Part shown: piece after piece, positions 1 through 14,225 of the stretch
How the letters are laid out: each line of letters opens with the position of its first letter
Numbering within the stretch: the first letter of the stretch is position 1
Assembly: GCF_901709675.1 (NCBI RefSeq)
Contig: NC_051095.1
Location: forward strand, 3,347,956 to 3,411,955
Length of the DNA: 64,000 nt
From: Syngnathus acus
Lineage: Eukaryota; Chordata; Actinopteri; Syngnathiformes; Syngnathidae
Reading direction: 5' to 3'
Translations under genes and position numbers: made by a program
The notes under the pieces: generated by a model
The model's input: only the letters and a program-made list of their open reading frames with translations
Database searches by the model: none
Told to the model about the DNA's origin: nothing

Positions 1-30
1 TTTTCGACTTGCCGTGTCACCTGACTTCAG

Positions 31-2052
<2,022 letters not shown>

Positions 2053-2700
2053 CGGCGCACAGCAACCATCGCACCACCTGCATCCGAATTCGGGCTGATC
2101 GCACGGCGGAACTGGTGGAATTCCATTGGTGCATTGTCTTCAAGTAAAAACAATGGTGCTACTGTGCAACACAGCTTAAAAAGAAAAAAACTGACATAAA
2201 TCTCCTTTTTTTTTGCTTTGTTTTTCCTAAGAAGTACCTCAAAAAAAAAGCAGAGGAAAAATATTCACAAAACGGTGCCATGATGAATGTGTGACAGCAA
2301 ACATGCATTTTTCACTCCCCCCCTCCCCTCCCCTCTCCACTTTGAACGTGACCCAGGTGTTCTTCCTTTTCTACACATGCTCTTTTTCTTGTTTTCTTTT
2401 CTTCTTAACGAGGAGGGTGCGGATGAAGCTCTCCGTGGTAACCAAACGGGCACTTTGACTTCGGGACATCCAAGATGCGAGATGCACTGACTAGGAGCTT
2501 TCCTTTTGTGAGATTGACTTGGCTTTGTTTTGATTTTGACCACTTTTTTCTTTTTTTTTTTCTTGTCTTGCTCTTCCCTTCTTATTTCTATACGTCCGTC
2601 GTGACACGTGGTGGTACTTACTAACCCTGCTGCAAACACGCCTGCTAACTCTGCCTTCTTTCTTTTGTAAGTAATAAAATGTGTATATTGTGTAAAACAC
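2053..2700 (+). other. col4a5: col4a5 3' UTR with poly(A) signal
   Basis: Untranslated tail after the TAG stop. An AATAAA hexamer at 2673-2678 is followed by a T/G-rich stretch, so cleavage near 2690-2705 is likely. The region is rich in T and A homopolymers and has no supported reading frame. Confidence 0.7.
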
Positions 2701-4030
2701 CTTTTATTATTAGCGTATTAGGTCTTGAATTGGTAACGAGCATTTTTGCAGGTTTAGTTTGCTTACACTCACTCACGCACGCACGCAACACACACACATA
2801 TTGTACAAAGTAAGGCTTTTATGAATGAAAACAGTATTTTATATATAATAAATATATATTTCTTAAAAAAAAAAAGAGGATACTTGGCAGTGGGTGTTTT
2901 AAGGTCATGCAGTTCACCAAAAAACAAACTACTGAGCACAGTCAAAGCCATTTCCCTGCAACAAGTGTGTACGATATTAAAATCACTTAACCTTTTGTAT
3001 TCAATTTGTAGAATTAATAATAAAGCTGAATTAAGGGGAGTTTTAAGATTGTCTGATGATCGGGGAAATGTTTCACAGGATTTGAATTAAATCATGGCTT
3101 CTTGTTACGAAAACCATGGCATGTTGTGTTGTTTCTTCATTTGTTTTTGTTTTTTTTAAACATTTCCAGGTGTTGGGCTTTGCTGTAAAATGTGAGCCTG
3201 AATTCCTGCACCAAAAATCTCCAAATTTCACACTTGATTTAACGTATGCAACATTAGTAGGAGTCTCTAATTTTACTGTGACTTTGTGAGATGTTCTTTG
3301 GGTCAAGCTGGGGTGCGATTGTAATTTTTCTTTTTTTTTTTAAAGTTCCTGTTCTGGTATTTCGAAGTTGTTATAAGCGAAAGACTGAAATAAACACAAT
3401 GACCAAAATGTTGTGCGCTGAAAATGGATCATTTCCACTCTTCTGGCTCAATAAAGGTTGGAAAGCATCATTTGTGAGACTAGACAGATGAGTATCTCAT
3501 TGACCAGCAGGTGGCAGTATTACTACAAAGGAGAACGTCAAGCTTGACGAGATAAAATGTCAGTTTTAAGACTGTCGCAAACCCAAAATAACAGAGATGA
3601 GTGAGCGCGTGAATACGCAGTCAAGTTAAGAGTCAGTAAAGCAGAAAAAAAACTCCTAAAAATAAAAATAATAATCTGTGACTGTTTGACATTCACAGTC
3701 CAAACGCACCCTAAAATCGAGAAAAATGTTAACACTAGACGAAAAAAAACACTTTTATTATATAGATAATTTGTTGATGTGAAAGAACTTTTTCTTTTTT
3801 TTTTTTTTTTTTTTTTTAAGTTCTCTCAACTGAGTGGCTCGCATGTGCAAAAGTGGACTTTGGGATTGTTTTTGAAGCTTGAACTTTGGGACCCCGAGCA
3901 GGTCACCTGAGCTGGATAAACTGACCGCGATTGTCGGTCGAATTTCAGTTAAACGAAGAAGGAGGAGTAGGAGGGGGGGGGAAAAAAAAAAAAAAAAAGA
4001 TTAGAGTTGAATAAAGTGACGCAAACACAG
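2701..4030. other. Convergent intergenic stretch col4a5-irs4
   Basis: About 1.3 kb between the two converging 3' ends. It is AT-rich with long poly(T) (near 3802-3818) and poly(A) (near 3984-3999) runs. A CTCF-like core (CCAGCAGGTGGCAG) sits at about 3504-3517. No gene seen. Confidence 0.6.
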
Positions 4031-6395
4031 GCGCGCAACATGAACATTTTTATTGCAATAGCTCTATGGAAAGCAAAGGTTGGAACAATATAAACATCAC
4101 GTACGGCGGCGTGAAAAAAAAAGCCACAACTTCTCCTTATTTGTAGGAGAAACTGTGAGGTTGATTTTTCCCAAATGGAGGAGGTACGAAGGAGAAGCGT
4201 CTCCCCACTACTTTACTCTTTTCTGTAAGGCTAATATGAACAAACAGCATTCGAGTGGGAAAAGAACACAAGTAGCAGGAGGCGCGCCTCCAAAAGGAGG
4301 ACCACTTATCAATCAACTGTACTACACAGCAGCAAATGAACTGGAATATAGTTACAAAAAATAACCAATTTCTTAATACAAAAAAATGCAAAATGCCACA
4401 AAAAAATAAACCGGGCATCGCTTTGTGTGCAGGTTGCTTGGATACCTCCCCGCTTTTTTGGCGTCAACTAAAATACAAATGAGGGGGGACAGGGGGAAAC
4501 GCATCGCTTGCGTAAGGATGCAGTGAAGTCTACAAAATCAAACAAGTCCTAGCGTGATTCTTTGCAGCCATTTCGGACTAGGAGGACACGCTGATCAGTC
4601 CGATCTGAGCTGGCCCAGTCTGAAATACTGTAATGTAGTGATAAACCGCTTAAATTAAAAATAAATAAGGTTGGCTATTGAATTGAAAAGACAAAAAAGG
4701 AGAAATAGCACTTTTGCTTTGTATTATAAAAAAGGACCATGTCACAATAGCACAGCAAGTACACGGACCTTTGGGACCGTTCTGACCGGCCTGATTTTGA
4801 GACGGATCCACATAGGCCGGGGGTGTCCAAACCTTTTGCTTAGTCCGACCTTCTGAAAAACCCTAAAACCAATTTTGTATCACAGCAGGGGACCACTTTG
4901 AAACCGAGAGCTATGTGAAGGATGAGCACTTCTGAAAATATCGGTTATTTAAATAATGCTGTTGTAAAAAAGTAATGGCATTCATTTTTGTTAAGACGAT
5001 TTCTCACAGAAATTACGCAACAGATGAATAAATATCAAAAAGCAACACTTGAGTTCTATAAATCTCAGCCAGTGGTTACATTTTCAAATGATCACTTCAG
5101 TCCCAGGTCAGCTATTTTTAGAACGGCGGCTACTCATGTGGAACTTGGTGACCACTGCTTTAGAGCTATTTTGCTTTTATTTTAGCAGCAAAACAGTTTG
5201 GGATTTTTATGAAACTAATTTTTTTCCATATATTCTAAGCGCCGCTAGAAAATGGCGGACGGGCCGCAAGTGGCCCCCGTACCGCAGTTTGGACACCACC
5301 GACATAGGCGGGAAAAACCTCGCAAAGACGGCCTCGCGTACAAAAAAATACGAGTGACTCGGAGAATGGTGAACCAAAATAATCAGTCAATCGGTGTTGC
5401 ATTTAAGCTCACATCCCCGCTGTAGGAAAGCGGCAGGAGACGCTACATACGGATGCGGGAGCGCACCAAAAGGGGGCGGGGCTTCGGCTAACACTGCGCT
5501 TGATGCCCGTGTGTGTGTGCGTGCGTGTGTGTCTAAAGGGGCAAACTATGTCCACGTGCAGCCGCAGCTCGGGTAACTGGAAAAAAATTTCACGTCACCC
5601 GGAAGCATGTGGCATGTGGATGTGCGCTGCTGGGAAGGATCCTAATCATCCGTGAGGTGGGGGGGGGGGGGGGTCACTTAGGGGGTCTACCCTGGGTTGT
5701 GTGAATAGTGTGTGTGCATCCCATGTGAGACTTTGTACCGTGCAACACGCGAGGTAAAATGGAAAATGTTTAAAAAAAGAGAACATCAACCTCTCAGTCA
5801 TTTCATGATCACATCGCTAATTTCTCGGCTAGCCGAGGAGCTAAAAAAAAACAATGTACCGGAACTATTTGAACCTCAAATAAATATGTGCAAGTGTACC
5901 AAAAGGAAATTTTACTTCCTGTTAGGGAGCAGGAAGCCATTCTAGGTCAAGTGAACAAGTGCATCCCAAAAAAATAGATTATACTGTGTATATACACATT
6001 CTCTACAACAACGCTCTCCACAACGTAATAACTGTACGGTACCATAGCGAGGTGAGGCTGGATGGTTAAAAATAAAATTAAAAAAAAAAAGCATAAAAAT
6101 CAAGATTGTATCAAGACTGCCTCCCTTTTTAACACCATATGAGGAAGTTGAACCGCCTGCTCACCGCGACAGGGCAGCAAACACTGGCGCTTGACCAGAG
6201 ACGCGAGTTTAAAAAACAAAAGAAGACAGTGAAGATTTGCATATAAAACAAGAAAAATAAAACGTGAGACAGTTCATATGAATGAAAAATATGCAAGCCT
6301 TTCTCTGTCATCTCGTCTGTGTCTTCTGCAGATCATCTCAGTCCAGTTATTTTTTTTTTAGGGGGGGGGGTAACCTCCTCCTGTGCCGCTCCAGC
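4030..6395 (-). other. irs4: irs4 3' UTR (inferred) with poly(A) signal
   Basis: Inferred untranslated tail from the stop in exon 2 down to an AATAAA on the minus strand at 4054-4049. No other gene is visible here. It includes the hAT element at 4818-5301, a poly(G/C) run near 5659-5673 and a TG-rich microsatellite near 5512-5532. The extent rests only on the poly(A) signal and lack of competing genes. Confidence 0.45.
4818..5301. mobile_element. hAT-type MITE with 8-bp target duplication
   Basis: 484-bp non-autonomous element. Ends are CGGGGGTGTCCAAAC at the left and, on the other strand, CGGTGGTGTCCAAAC at the right, close to the widespread CAGGGGTGTCCAAAC termini of Charlie-like hAT elements. 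It is flanked by a perfect 8-bp direct repeat ACATAGGC at 4810-4817 and 5302-5309, the hAT target-site size. No transposase frame inside. Confidence 0.85.
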
Positions 6396-9300
6396 TCAGT
6401 CTGTGAGGACACAAAAACAGGTTAGCCACGTCTTGGTGCGGTTTTGTTGCAGTACAACAAGTGTTTGAAAAGCAAAGTTCACAAGTTGTTTTTTTTTTTA
6501 ACCAAAGGGAATCTACTCTCCCAACTCTCTGACTCCCGGTTTCACTTTCTCAACTTTGGCAGGGACCCGTGCCCGGTGTGACCCCGGCGCAGCTGGGTTA
6601 TTCCACCGAAAGTGCAGCTTTTGTACGACGACAATGCGAGCGGGACGCCACAATGCCGTCGCTTTGACAGGCGGCGCTGCTGGAATGCCGGCAAGCCCGC
6701 CTGCGGCCGAGGCCGGGCGGCCGACTCGCGGAGACCGAGTTTCCTAAATCGCCATCAAACAAACGAGCCAATCGGAGCCTTGTTCTTGCTGCGGTCCCAA
6801 AGTCAAAGTTAATCCAATTGTAGTTCAACAGCAAGGATAATGACTATTAAACAAGAAATTAAAGATGTCAACACCAAAATTTTCTTGACATAAATATGTT
6901 GTACCCCCTGTTATCAACTGAAAATGACATCACGGTTGCCAGGTATCACACATAGATGATTTGAGAGATCCTTCTAATGTCCCTTGAGAGCACTCCAAGT
7001 GGAAATGGAGGTCTTGTTACAAGCACGGCCGTAAACTCACATCAGCCTGGAAATAGACGTGTAAATATAGAAATCCGGCAGGCGCATAGGTGGCAACGCC
7101 AGAGCTTAAAGGCCAGCCTCGTACGACTTTGGCTCTTGACCCCACCACACCCCTTGCCTGACGCAAGTCACTCCACACATAAAAAAAAAATTCGGATGCA
7201 ACATCGAAAGCAAAGCCCTTTGACCCCCGCTGTAAACGAAGCAGGTGTCCCGTCGTGCCACAGCTGAGCGGAAGCGCATTCCAGAGAGATGATGCCTTCC
7301 TCCCGTCGCCGCTGCGTTGCCTTGACACGCCGCCGCCACGATGACATCAAAGCGGCGGCCGCCGCGACTCGGCACGCTCGCGGTGACGGCTGCTAAGCGC
7401 GCACTCGAGTCAGCTGGTGCTCAAACGGTCCTGACTCATGCCCGCATGGCATGTTTGCTGAGGAAGTGAGCTAAACTTTGGGGGGGTTAGGGTTAACCTC
7501 GCAAAGTCTCAACAACTTCCAAAATGTGAAAAAAAACACTGGATGTTTGACACCATTTTTCCCACTATGAGTATTCACCGATACCGCCAACCGATACCTG
7601 GAATGTAAAATTCCATTTGATTTAACATAATGACAAAAAAACTGAGAAAAGAACTTTCTGAACTTGTTCGACGTTTCAATCTGCTGCAATGTAGCACCAA
7701 CTAGGAAGACTTACTAATCAGATTTTTATTTTTGCCTGAAGTATCTGTGGCCTGTATCGGCAACCTCTGGGAGTACCCGATACCTTCAAGTAAGCTTGGT
7801 ATCAGCCCGATACCTGGTAACAATGCACGCACGCACACGACAGGACTAGCAGGTCAGGATGGCTTCAAAACATCAGCGGTTCTCTGATCTTGACAAAGCT
7901 ACGTACCGTCAAGAGCCAAAATAGAGCTTTTACATGTGGAGGAACAGCGAGTTGATAAAACAAAACTAAAAATAGCACAGAACACAAAGGCTTATTTTTA
8001 GCCTGCGAAGAAAAAAACATTCTATTCTATTTCAAAAGGTCTTTGTTTCATACAAAAGCAAATGTACTCACCCTTGGTCGTCGTGGAGACGCCTTCTGAT
8101 TTGATTTCGAGACCAGCACGGGCGCCGTTCTCTGGCACTGCGGCGCTCTCGTTGACATCCGCGGACGCGTCCGTACGGCCCCCGTCATCTCTCACCTCCA
8201 GGGCGATGTAATTGAGGCCATTTTGGTATCCCACAGACACGTCGCTTGCGTACATTCCGCCGGTCGAGGTGGGAGAGGACGCAGAGGTGCCGGTTGCTGT
8301 GGCCGGACCTGATGAGAAAAGCTGGTCCGGGTCCCGGCGACTTTCCACCGACATCCACACGCTGTCGAAGGATGGCAGGCCTGCGTGTGACCCATTTGAG
8401 GTCGCAGAGTCCGTCGGCATCGGGTGGCTCGCCGAGGATGAAGGCGTTGAAGTGGAGGAGGAGGTGGAGGAGAAGGTTTCCGAGCTATGCCTCCTCCTGC
8501 CTTGAGGGTCGGCCCGGACGACCTTTGGTTCCGGGGGATGCGCCGGTGTCCTTGCTGGGCTCCTTGCTGGGCTCCTTGCTGGGCTCCTTGCTGGGCTCCT
8601 TGCTGGGCTCCTTGCTGGGCTCCTTGCTGGGCTCCTTGGGGGCAAGGTGGGGGGTATGGGGGAGGCGGAGGAGGAGCCACCATGACTGTAGCATCCCTCC
8701 ATCACGCAGAGATGCTGCAGCATGTCTGTAGGGCTCGTTTGAGTCCTTTCGCCCTTCTTGCTGTACGTCATTTTAGTGTAGTCGTCGCCCACTGACCTCC
8801 AGTGACCTCCGGCATGGACCCCGGGGGAGGCCAAAGCACCGGAATTACTAGCCAAGGGTCGGATATAGCTGGGAGGGTTCCAGGGGGCCACCAGGCTGGG
8901 TCTAGGTGACTGGCTCTTACCTAGACAGCCATCGCTGTCCTGATGGTCGTGACCCACTTCCATACTCATGTAGTCCTGAGTGGTTTGGGGTAAGGGGGGG
9001 GTTCGACGGTGGTCGCTGGAGGCTTGGGTGGGGGCTTCATCCTTGCTGGGAAAAGGGTAGGCAGGAGGCTGCTGTTGGTGGGGGTAATGATCCACAAAGT
9101 CGATGTTGATATACTCCCCAGGACTCGGAGGCCTATTGGTCGCGATCCCGGCCGTGGGGACCGAGGTGGAGGTAACTGCGGATGAGGCGGAGGCCTCGCT
9201 GACTCGCAGCGGACCGTGGAAACTCCTCCTGCCTAAAGGCAGGCGGTTGGGTCTCATGACACGCCCGTCAGCCACGGCGGACGTGGTGTGGTGAGCTTCG

Positions 9301-11987
9301 TAAGGCGGGGGTGGGTGTGAGGGTGTGGAAGGGCAACCGCCGCCGCCAGCCCTCCTCTCGGGTGCGGATGAGGGAGTCGCGCCGACCGAGGCGTGGACCG
9401 GCTTGCCGAGACAGGCCATCCGAACATAGTCGTCGCACTCTTTCTCATCGCTCTCTCTGGTGGGGGCCTTGTAGGAGCGAGGGAGGGAGAAATAAGGGCT
9501 GAAAGACCTCCAGACTTCGGCGCCATAGGACCCGCTGCTGCCGTCCAGCTTCTGCCCCATAATGCCGCCGCAAGACATGTCCATGTACGCCGCCGCGTTG
9601 GCGGGTCTCTCTGCTATGCTGTCACTGGTGCTTGCGCCGCTGTGGGGGGGGCTGAGGGAGGCCTGCACCGGGGAGGGAGAGCTGCCCCTGCATCCCGGGA
9701 GCATCATCATGTAGCCGTGAGCGTCGGTGGAGGATTGCGACTGGGGCTTGGCCGAGCGGGGACCCAAATTTGGACTCTGAAACTGACGTGGTTGGGAAAC
9801 GGGGTGAGAACCGGGATGCATGGGCATGTAGTCGGGAGGCGTGTCCCTCGGCGACGGAGCCACGCCGCACTGCATGGGTACGTAGCTGCTATCTTCCTTG
9901 GCGGAGGATGGCGGCGGAGGCGGCTGCGACGTCGAGGGCCGGCTCTGCTGGCTGTGCTCGGAACAGGAGCTGTCTGACGCGTCGGCCGATTCTTCTAAAG
10001 AAAAATTGGTTTGAGTCATTTTTTGATAAACGGCTACGCCGGGCCCAGCGCTTCTCCTTCTCCTTTGAGAAAAAAAGCGCTCGTCTTCTGTCGTCGACGT
10101 GCTATCGTCTCGCGGTGTGTTGGCGCCACTGCTGTTCCCGGAGCCAGCGCTGGTGCCAAACACCTCCCGGTTCCAGCCCACTGCCATGTAGTCACTCAAG
10201 CAGTTCTCCTCTCGGATCGGCGGGGTGTTGCCCAGGGAATCGGGGGTGTTGCTGCGCACCCGGAAGTACCTGAAGTCCCCGGGGCTGGATCCGTACTCGT
10301 CAGACGAGTTGAAGCCGCCGTCGGACGGAGAGCCGCATATTGATGCGCTGGATGGCCGTGTGAGGGTGTCTGAGACAGAACCGTGGCCGCTGCTGGAGGA
10401 CACGCTGACCGGGCTTGTGGTGAAAGGGTGGGAGACCGGAAGGGAGGCGGAGCGGGCGTGGTAAGTAGAGGCCGATGACCCGGGGACGGCCCGCACGTGG
10501 CGCCCGGCCCCGGCGCTCGTGCCGGCATTTCCCAGCACCACGCCGGCGCTACCACCTAGGTCCGCCTCAGCGCGGCCAAGATGAAGACGCCCCGAGTTAA
10601 GGTGGACCAGGCTTCCTGTCGTGGAACGAAACAGTCGGTTCATGGTCCCCTCCCCTTCGCTGGATGTGCGGAAGCGGTAACCGCTAGCGCCGGAGCTCTT
10701 GCTAGACGGCGGCGTTCCCACCACCGACTCCATCCTGGAACGTCGAGGCAAGCCCGTCTGGCTCGGCGGCAGGTTGCTAAGGTGCCGGTGCGTGGTGACA
10801 AACGGCATGGGGTTGGAGCCCGATGACTGGCTCTTACTCCGAGGCCTGATCTCCACGTAGGCCTTCAGGGTCTTCATGGTGTTCAGAAGCGTCTCGTGCA
10901 TTTTCTGGGCCACGACAGAGTCGTCCACCTGCATCCATATTTCCCCCGGTCCGATCGAGGAGAAGCGACCCACCTCGATGAAAAAGAAGCTTTCAGAGTT
11001 TCCGCAGCGCCTGATGTTCATCAGATGCTGGTTCACGCAGGGGGTCTCAGAGTTCAACTTGATCAGGTGAAGGGTTTTGGACGAAAGGCATAAGCGATAC
11101 AAGCCCGTGAGGTTTTTAGTTTGACCGAGTCCTTTGGGTTTGACATTCACATGCCACACCTCCTTGAAAACAGTGCCAGGGGTGACCGTACCATATCCAT
11201 CATCCAAATCGTCCGTAATCAAATGCCCCTTCCTGCCCTCGCTCATCAACTCGCTGATGGCCACGTACCAGTCCTCCTGGTCCTGCTCGTTTTCCGCCAC
11301 AATAGCAAAATACTCATCCTTGGTGTAAAGAGCAATGAGGTGTTTGTTTTTAGAGTCTGCTCTCTTGTTGACAGTGAAGCACTGGTAGAGGTAAATCACC
11401 CTCTTGGGTGAGGAAGGGCCCGCCGGTCCGGCTCCCCCGCGCAAGCTGCTCCGGAATTTCTTCTCATTGTCGTAGTACTCCAACCGGCTGGGGCCCAGGT
11501 GGCTGGAGGCGCGCAGCACGAAGAAGCGCTTATGTCCGTGCTTTTGCTTGCGCAGGTAGCCACACTTTCGAATGTCGTCCACTGCGTCCGGCGGGTTTGA
11601 CACGCCGCCAGCCTCGTACGCAAGGCCGCCGCTGGTGGTGGTGGTGCTGCTGCTGCTGCTGGTGGTGGTGGCAGTGGCGCCGTGCTCCACCGGGGACAAC
11701 GATTTTCTGCCCGGGGTTTCAGCGACGTCCGCGGAGAGATGATGAAGATGATGATGCGACGCCAGCTCGTAGTGATACGACTCAAGGTGGTGTTGGTAGG
11801 AGGGCGGCAACTGATGGGAACGACAGCCACCGCCTCCGCTGCTGCTGCTGTTAATTAACGGGGAAGGGGGTTCCCTGACCGAGCCATCTACGGTTGCATC
11901 GGTAGACTTAGAGCCCACGTTCCTCTGCTGCGTCTCCAGCTTCAATTTCGCTGCCTTGCCTTCCGAGTAATTCGTGAAATTTGCCAT
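6396..11987 (-). CDS. irs4: Insulin receptor substrate 4-like docking protein
   Basis: Adaptor phosphorylated by insulin/IGF receptors that recruits PI3-kinase and Grb2 at the membrane. Exon 1 is 11987-8072; its donor (AAGG/GTGAGT) leads to an acceptor at 6401-6402, where exon 2 adds only one residue (Asp) and TGA (6398-6396), giving 1,306 aa. The start is the ATG at 11987; an upstream in-frame TTG is ignored. A PH domain covers roughly residues 140-250 (GYLRKQKHGHKRFFVLRAS) and a PTB domain 273-376 (KPKGLGQTKNL, QVDDSVVAQKMHETLL). The long tail has YxxM PI3K sites (YVPM, YMPM, YMMM, YMDM, YVRM, YMSM, YTKM), a Grb2-type YINI site and a final NYIAL site. The pre-PH segment (about 135 aa) is longer than in IRS1. 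IRS1 or IRS2 is the alternative; position between col4a5 and gucy2f favours irs4. The exon 2 reading is inferred. Confidence 0.9.
6401..8071 (-). other. irs4: irs4 intron
   Basis: Single 1.67-kb intron separating the main coding exon from the terminal exon. It contains a G-rich run near 6361-6370 just beyond the acceptor and a degenerate repeat copy at about 7541-7830. No other gene found. Confidence 0.5.
7541..7830. repeat. Dispersed repeat copy A (shared with 48.8-49.07 kb)
   Basis: About 290 bp that aligns by eye with 48793-49070 in the same orientation. Shared landmarks are GGATGTTTGAYACCA at the left, GAGTATTCACC, CTGCARTGTAGCRCCAACTA in the middle and several TATCGG/GATACC words at the right. 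It resembles decayed GATACC-type MITEs of fish; the superfamily is not established because termini and TSDs are not clear. Confidence 0.6.
8551..8634 (-). repeat. irs4: 12-bp coding minisatellite in irs4 (SPAR repeats)
   Basis: Seven perfect copies of the 12-mer CTTGCTGGGCTC on the plus strand. On the coding strand they give a run of Ser-Pro-Ala-Arg tetrapeptides followed by a diverged SPARTPA copy. The repeat also keeps the other frames open, which explains several long overlapping frames here. Confidence 0.95.
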
Positions 11988-12500
11988 TCGAAAACGCAAT
12001 CAAAGGTCACTTGACTTGCAAGCTAATCCAAGCGGACCACTACCCCATTCTTATGTCGGGAGACCAGCGCTCAAGTCCGGTTAGGCCAGCTAATGCACGG
12101 CACAGATTGCACTATTCGCCAAGCGGTTGTTGTTGTTTTTTTAATCCATAAAGTGTCCCTTGTAGCAGCAAACAACTATTGCACTCGGCCTCGTTTTAAG
12201 AAATAAAGCCTACCGTGTGCAGCATGGCCACGTTCAATCGTGTGTCTCCAGCTAGTTGTTAGCAACTCGCTCTCCTCCGCCTGCACACAAGTCTCCGGGC
12301 CACAGCACAAACAACACGTGATCACCTACGTCAGGAATAACAGACCAGCTCAAATTGCCTGAGGCGTTGTGTGATTGGTCAAATATTATGAGTGACACAC
12401 GCTGACAGGGGTCTTGGCCAATTGTCAAAAAGACGATACGGCCTTGCGTCAATGGATCTGACCAATCACAGAAGGCATAGTTTTTACTGGGGTTAAAAAT
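11988..12500 (-). promoter_or_regulatory. irs4: irs4 5' UTR and putative promoter with CCAAT boxes
   Basis: Region upstream of the irs4 ATG. It contains three CCAAT pentamers, in both orientations, at 12374-12378 (as ATTGG), 12418-12422 and 12462-12466, two of them in NF-Y-like contexts (GATTGGTC, GACCAATCAC). No clear TATA box. Transcription start not visible; assignment is inference. Confidence 0.4.
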
Positions 12501-13526
12501 AGGCGTCAATTTTTAGGCTTGTTTCGAATGTGATGGGAAGGTTGCATCCAAACCGCACATCCAAAGTGGCCTGATAACTTATTTACATTTATCTTTTTAT
12601 CAATCAATATGAAATGAGGTTCAACCAGCGTTGGCCCTACACAGGTGGGCCAAAGACTCGTCAGAAATACGCGTAGCCCCAGTTAAGCCCCTCCAGCTTT
12701 GTATTTGATACTCTAAAATACATTTATAAAATATTATCTCAGCCTCCCTATGTCAAGTCCCCTTTAGTCCCGTGAGAGAAACAAAATCCTGGAGCCGTGT
12801 CTGGATTCAACTAACACGCATTATCATTAACATGGGGTTGTCCCAGGTACGACTGACCTCACTTAATCCGTCTACCACCATCACATTACAATAAAATAAA
12901 CCATAGCAGTTCAGACTAAATCTCAAACTATATATTTTTTTTTTAAATAATAAGAAAAAATATACAAATAGGTAAAAATGTTTTGCTAGTCAAATTTGCT
13001 TTGCTGAGGACAAAAAAATGTGGACGTTATTGTGGTAGGCAGGTTTGAAATCTGACTGAAGAAACAGTCACATCCGAGCCAGGGCAGATTGGATGGACAG
13101 TCTTAAATCTGGGAAAAAAATCTCACAACACTGTACAATTGTGAATACAGGGCATCCGAGAGAAACACTTTGCTGCGTTGTCTCATAGTCCACCTGAGTA
13201 GCGTTTAACTTTTTTTATATGCTGCGTCCATGGTGAATAATTAACTATTTGACACAGTGGGTAAGCCTGTTGAAACATCAGACGCATTTCAAAGAAAGAT
13301 CGGTTTCGCTTATTCCTCCCACGAACTCCTTTGGTGAATGTCTTGGGAACAACTGCACTTAATGTTACCCACATCCAATGCTTACAAGTGTGAAATTTAC
13401 ACGTGGGGAAGTAACGTCAACAATGTATGAAGTCAAAATTGCACTTCAACTGCTCTGATAAGTCAAATTTAACGGGAGTTAAATTGCCCCAAGGAGGCCT
13501 CCCGGTCAGGTGTCGCAAACACTTGC

Positions 13527-13548
13527 CCGGGCGCCCTCTGCTGGTGAC
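13527..13548 (-). promoter_or_regulatory. CTCF-like motif
   Basis: Minus-strand core CACCAGCAGAGGGCGCCC is a near-ideal match to the vertebrate CTCF consensus CCASYAGRKGGCRS. It lies in the gap between irs4 and gucy2f. Sequence match only; binding is inferred. Confidence 0.6.
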
Positions 13549-14210
13549 AATGGTGTACTGCAACAAGTGCTATTGTACCGCTAACAAACGAATAGAGCCA
13601 ACAAAGCTAAAACACACACAAAGAGATTCACAAAGGATCGCATGCTTGCCTTTGTTCACGCCTTTAATTCAGGGCAAGCACAGGAGCAACACCGTCACTG
13701 TTGTTGGTGCTTCAGTTTGGGATTTATCTCAATTTTGGTTTGAACGACCCGATAGTGGCCGATGGAAATGTTCCAATTACACTCAATTAGTCAAAATTTT
13801 AAGCAGCAGAGTTGGTGTTTTCTTCTCAAGCTCTGCCTTCTTTCCACAATTAAAAACAAAACTAAAATAAATATGGAAATAATTTGATTAAAATTAACCA
13901 ATCACCGTAAAATGAGGTGTGTCAAATGAAGTGGCCAATGAGCTGCCACGCATTACAGCAGGATGGTGGAAGTTGAACTTTTGGATTTATTATTTCCTGA
14001 CATTTACAATAAAAATACATTTTTAATAGAACCAGATGGGATCAAATTTTCAAGTATAATCAGCATCTAACCTAGAAATGTCATCTCTCATCCCTCAACA
14101 TTCTCGTCACCATGATATTCTATAAAATGCCCGTCCCTTGAACCGAGCGGTGTCAATGTAAATCCTCTGTAAATCCCCACATCACCCCCCCCCCAACCAA
14201 ATGTTCAAGA

Positions 14211-14225
14211 GCGCCATCTGCAGGA
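14211..14225 (-). promoter_or_regulatory. CTCF-like motif
   Basis: Minus-strand CTGCAGATGGCGC fits the CTCF core and has the same orientation as the site 0.7 kb away at 13527. Confidence 0.45.

Noticed and set aside
8192-8731. Several long frames on both strands around 8.2-8.7 kb
   Set aside because: They arise from the 12-bp repeat and high GC content of irs4 exon 1; the irs4 frame alone has domain support.
9393-9977. 194-codon plus-strand frame
   Set aside because: Antisense to the irs4 tail, Gly/Arg/Val-rich composition typical of GC-rich antisense frames.
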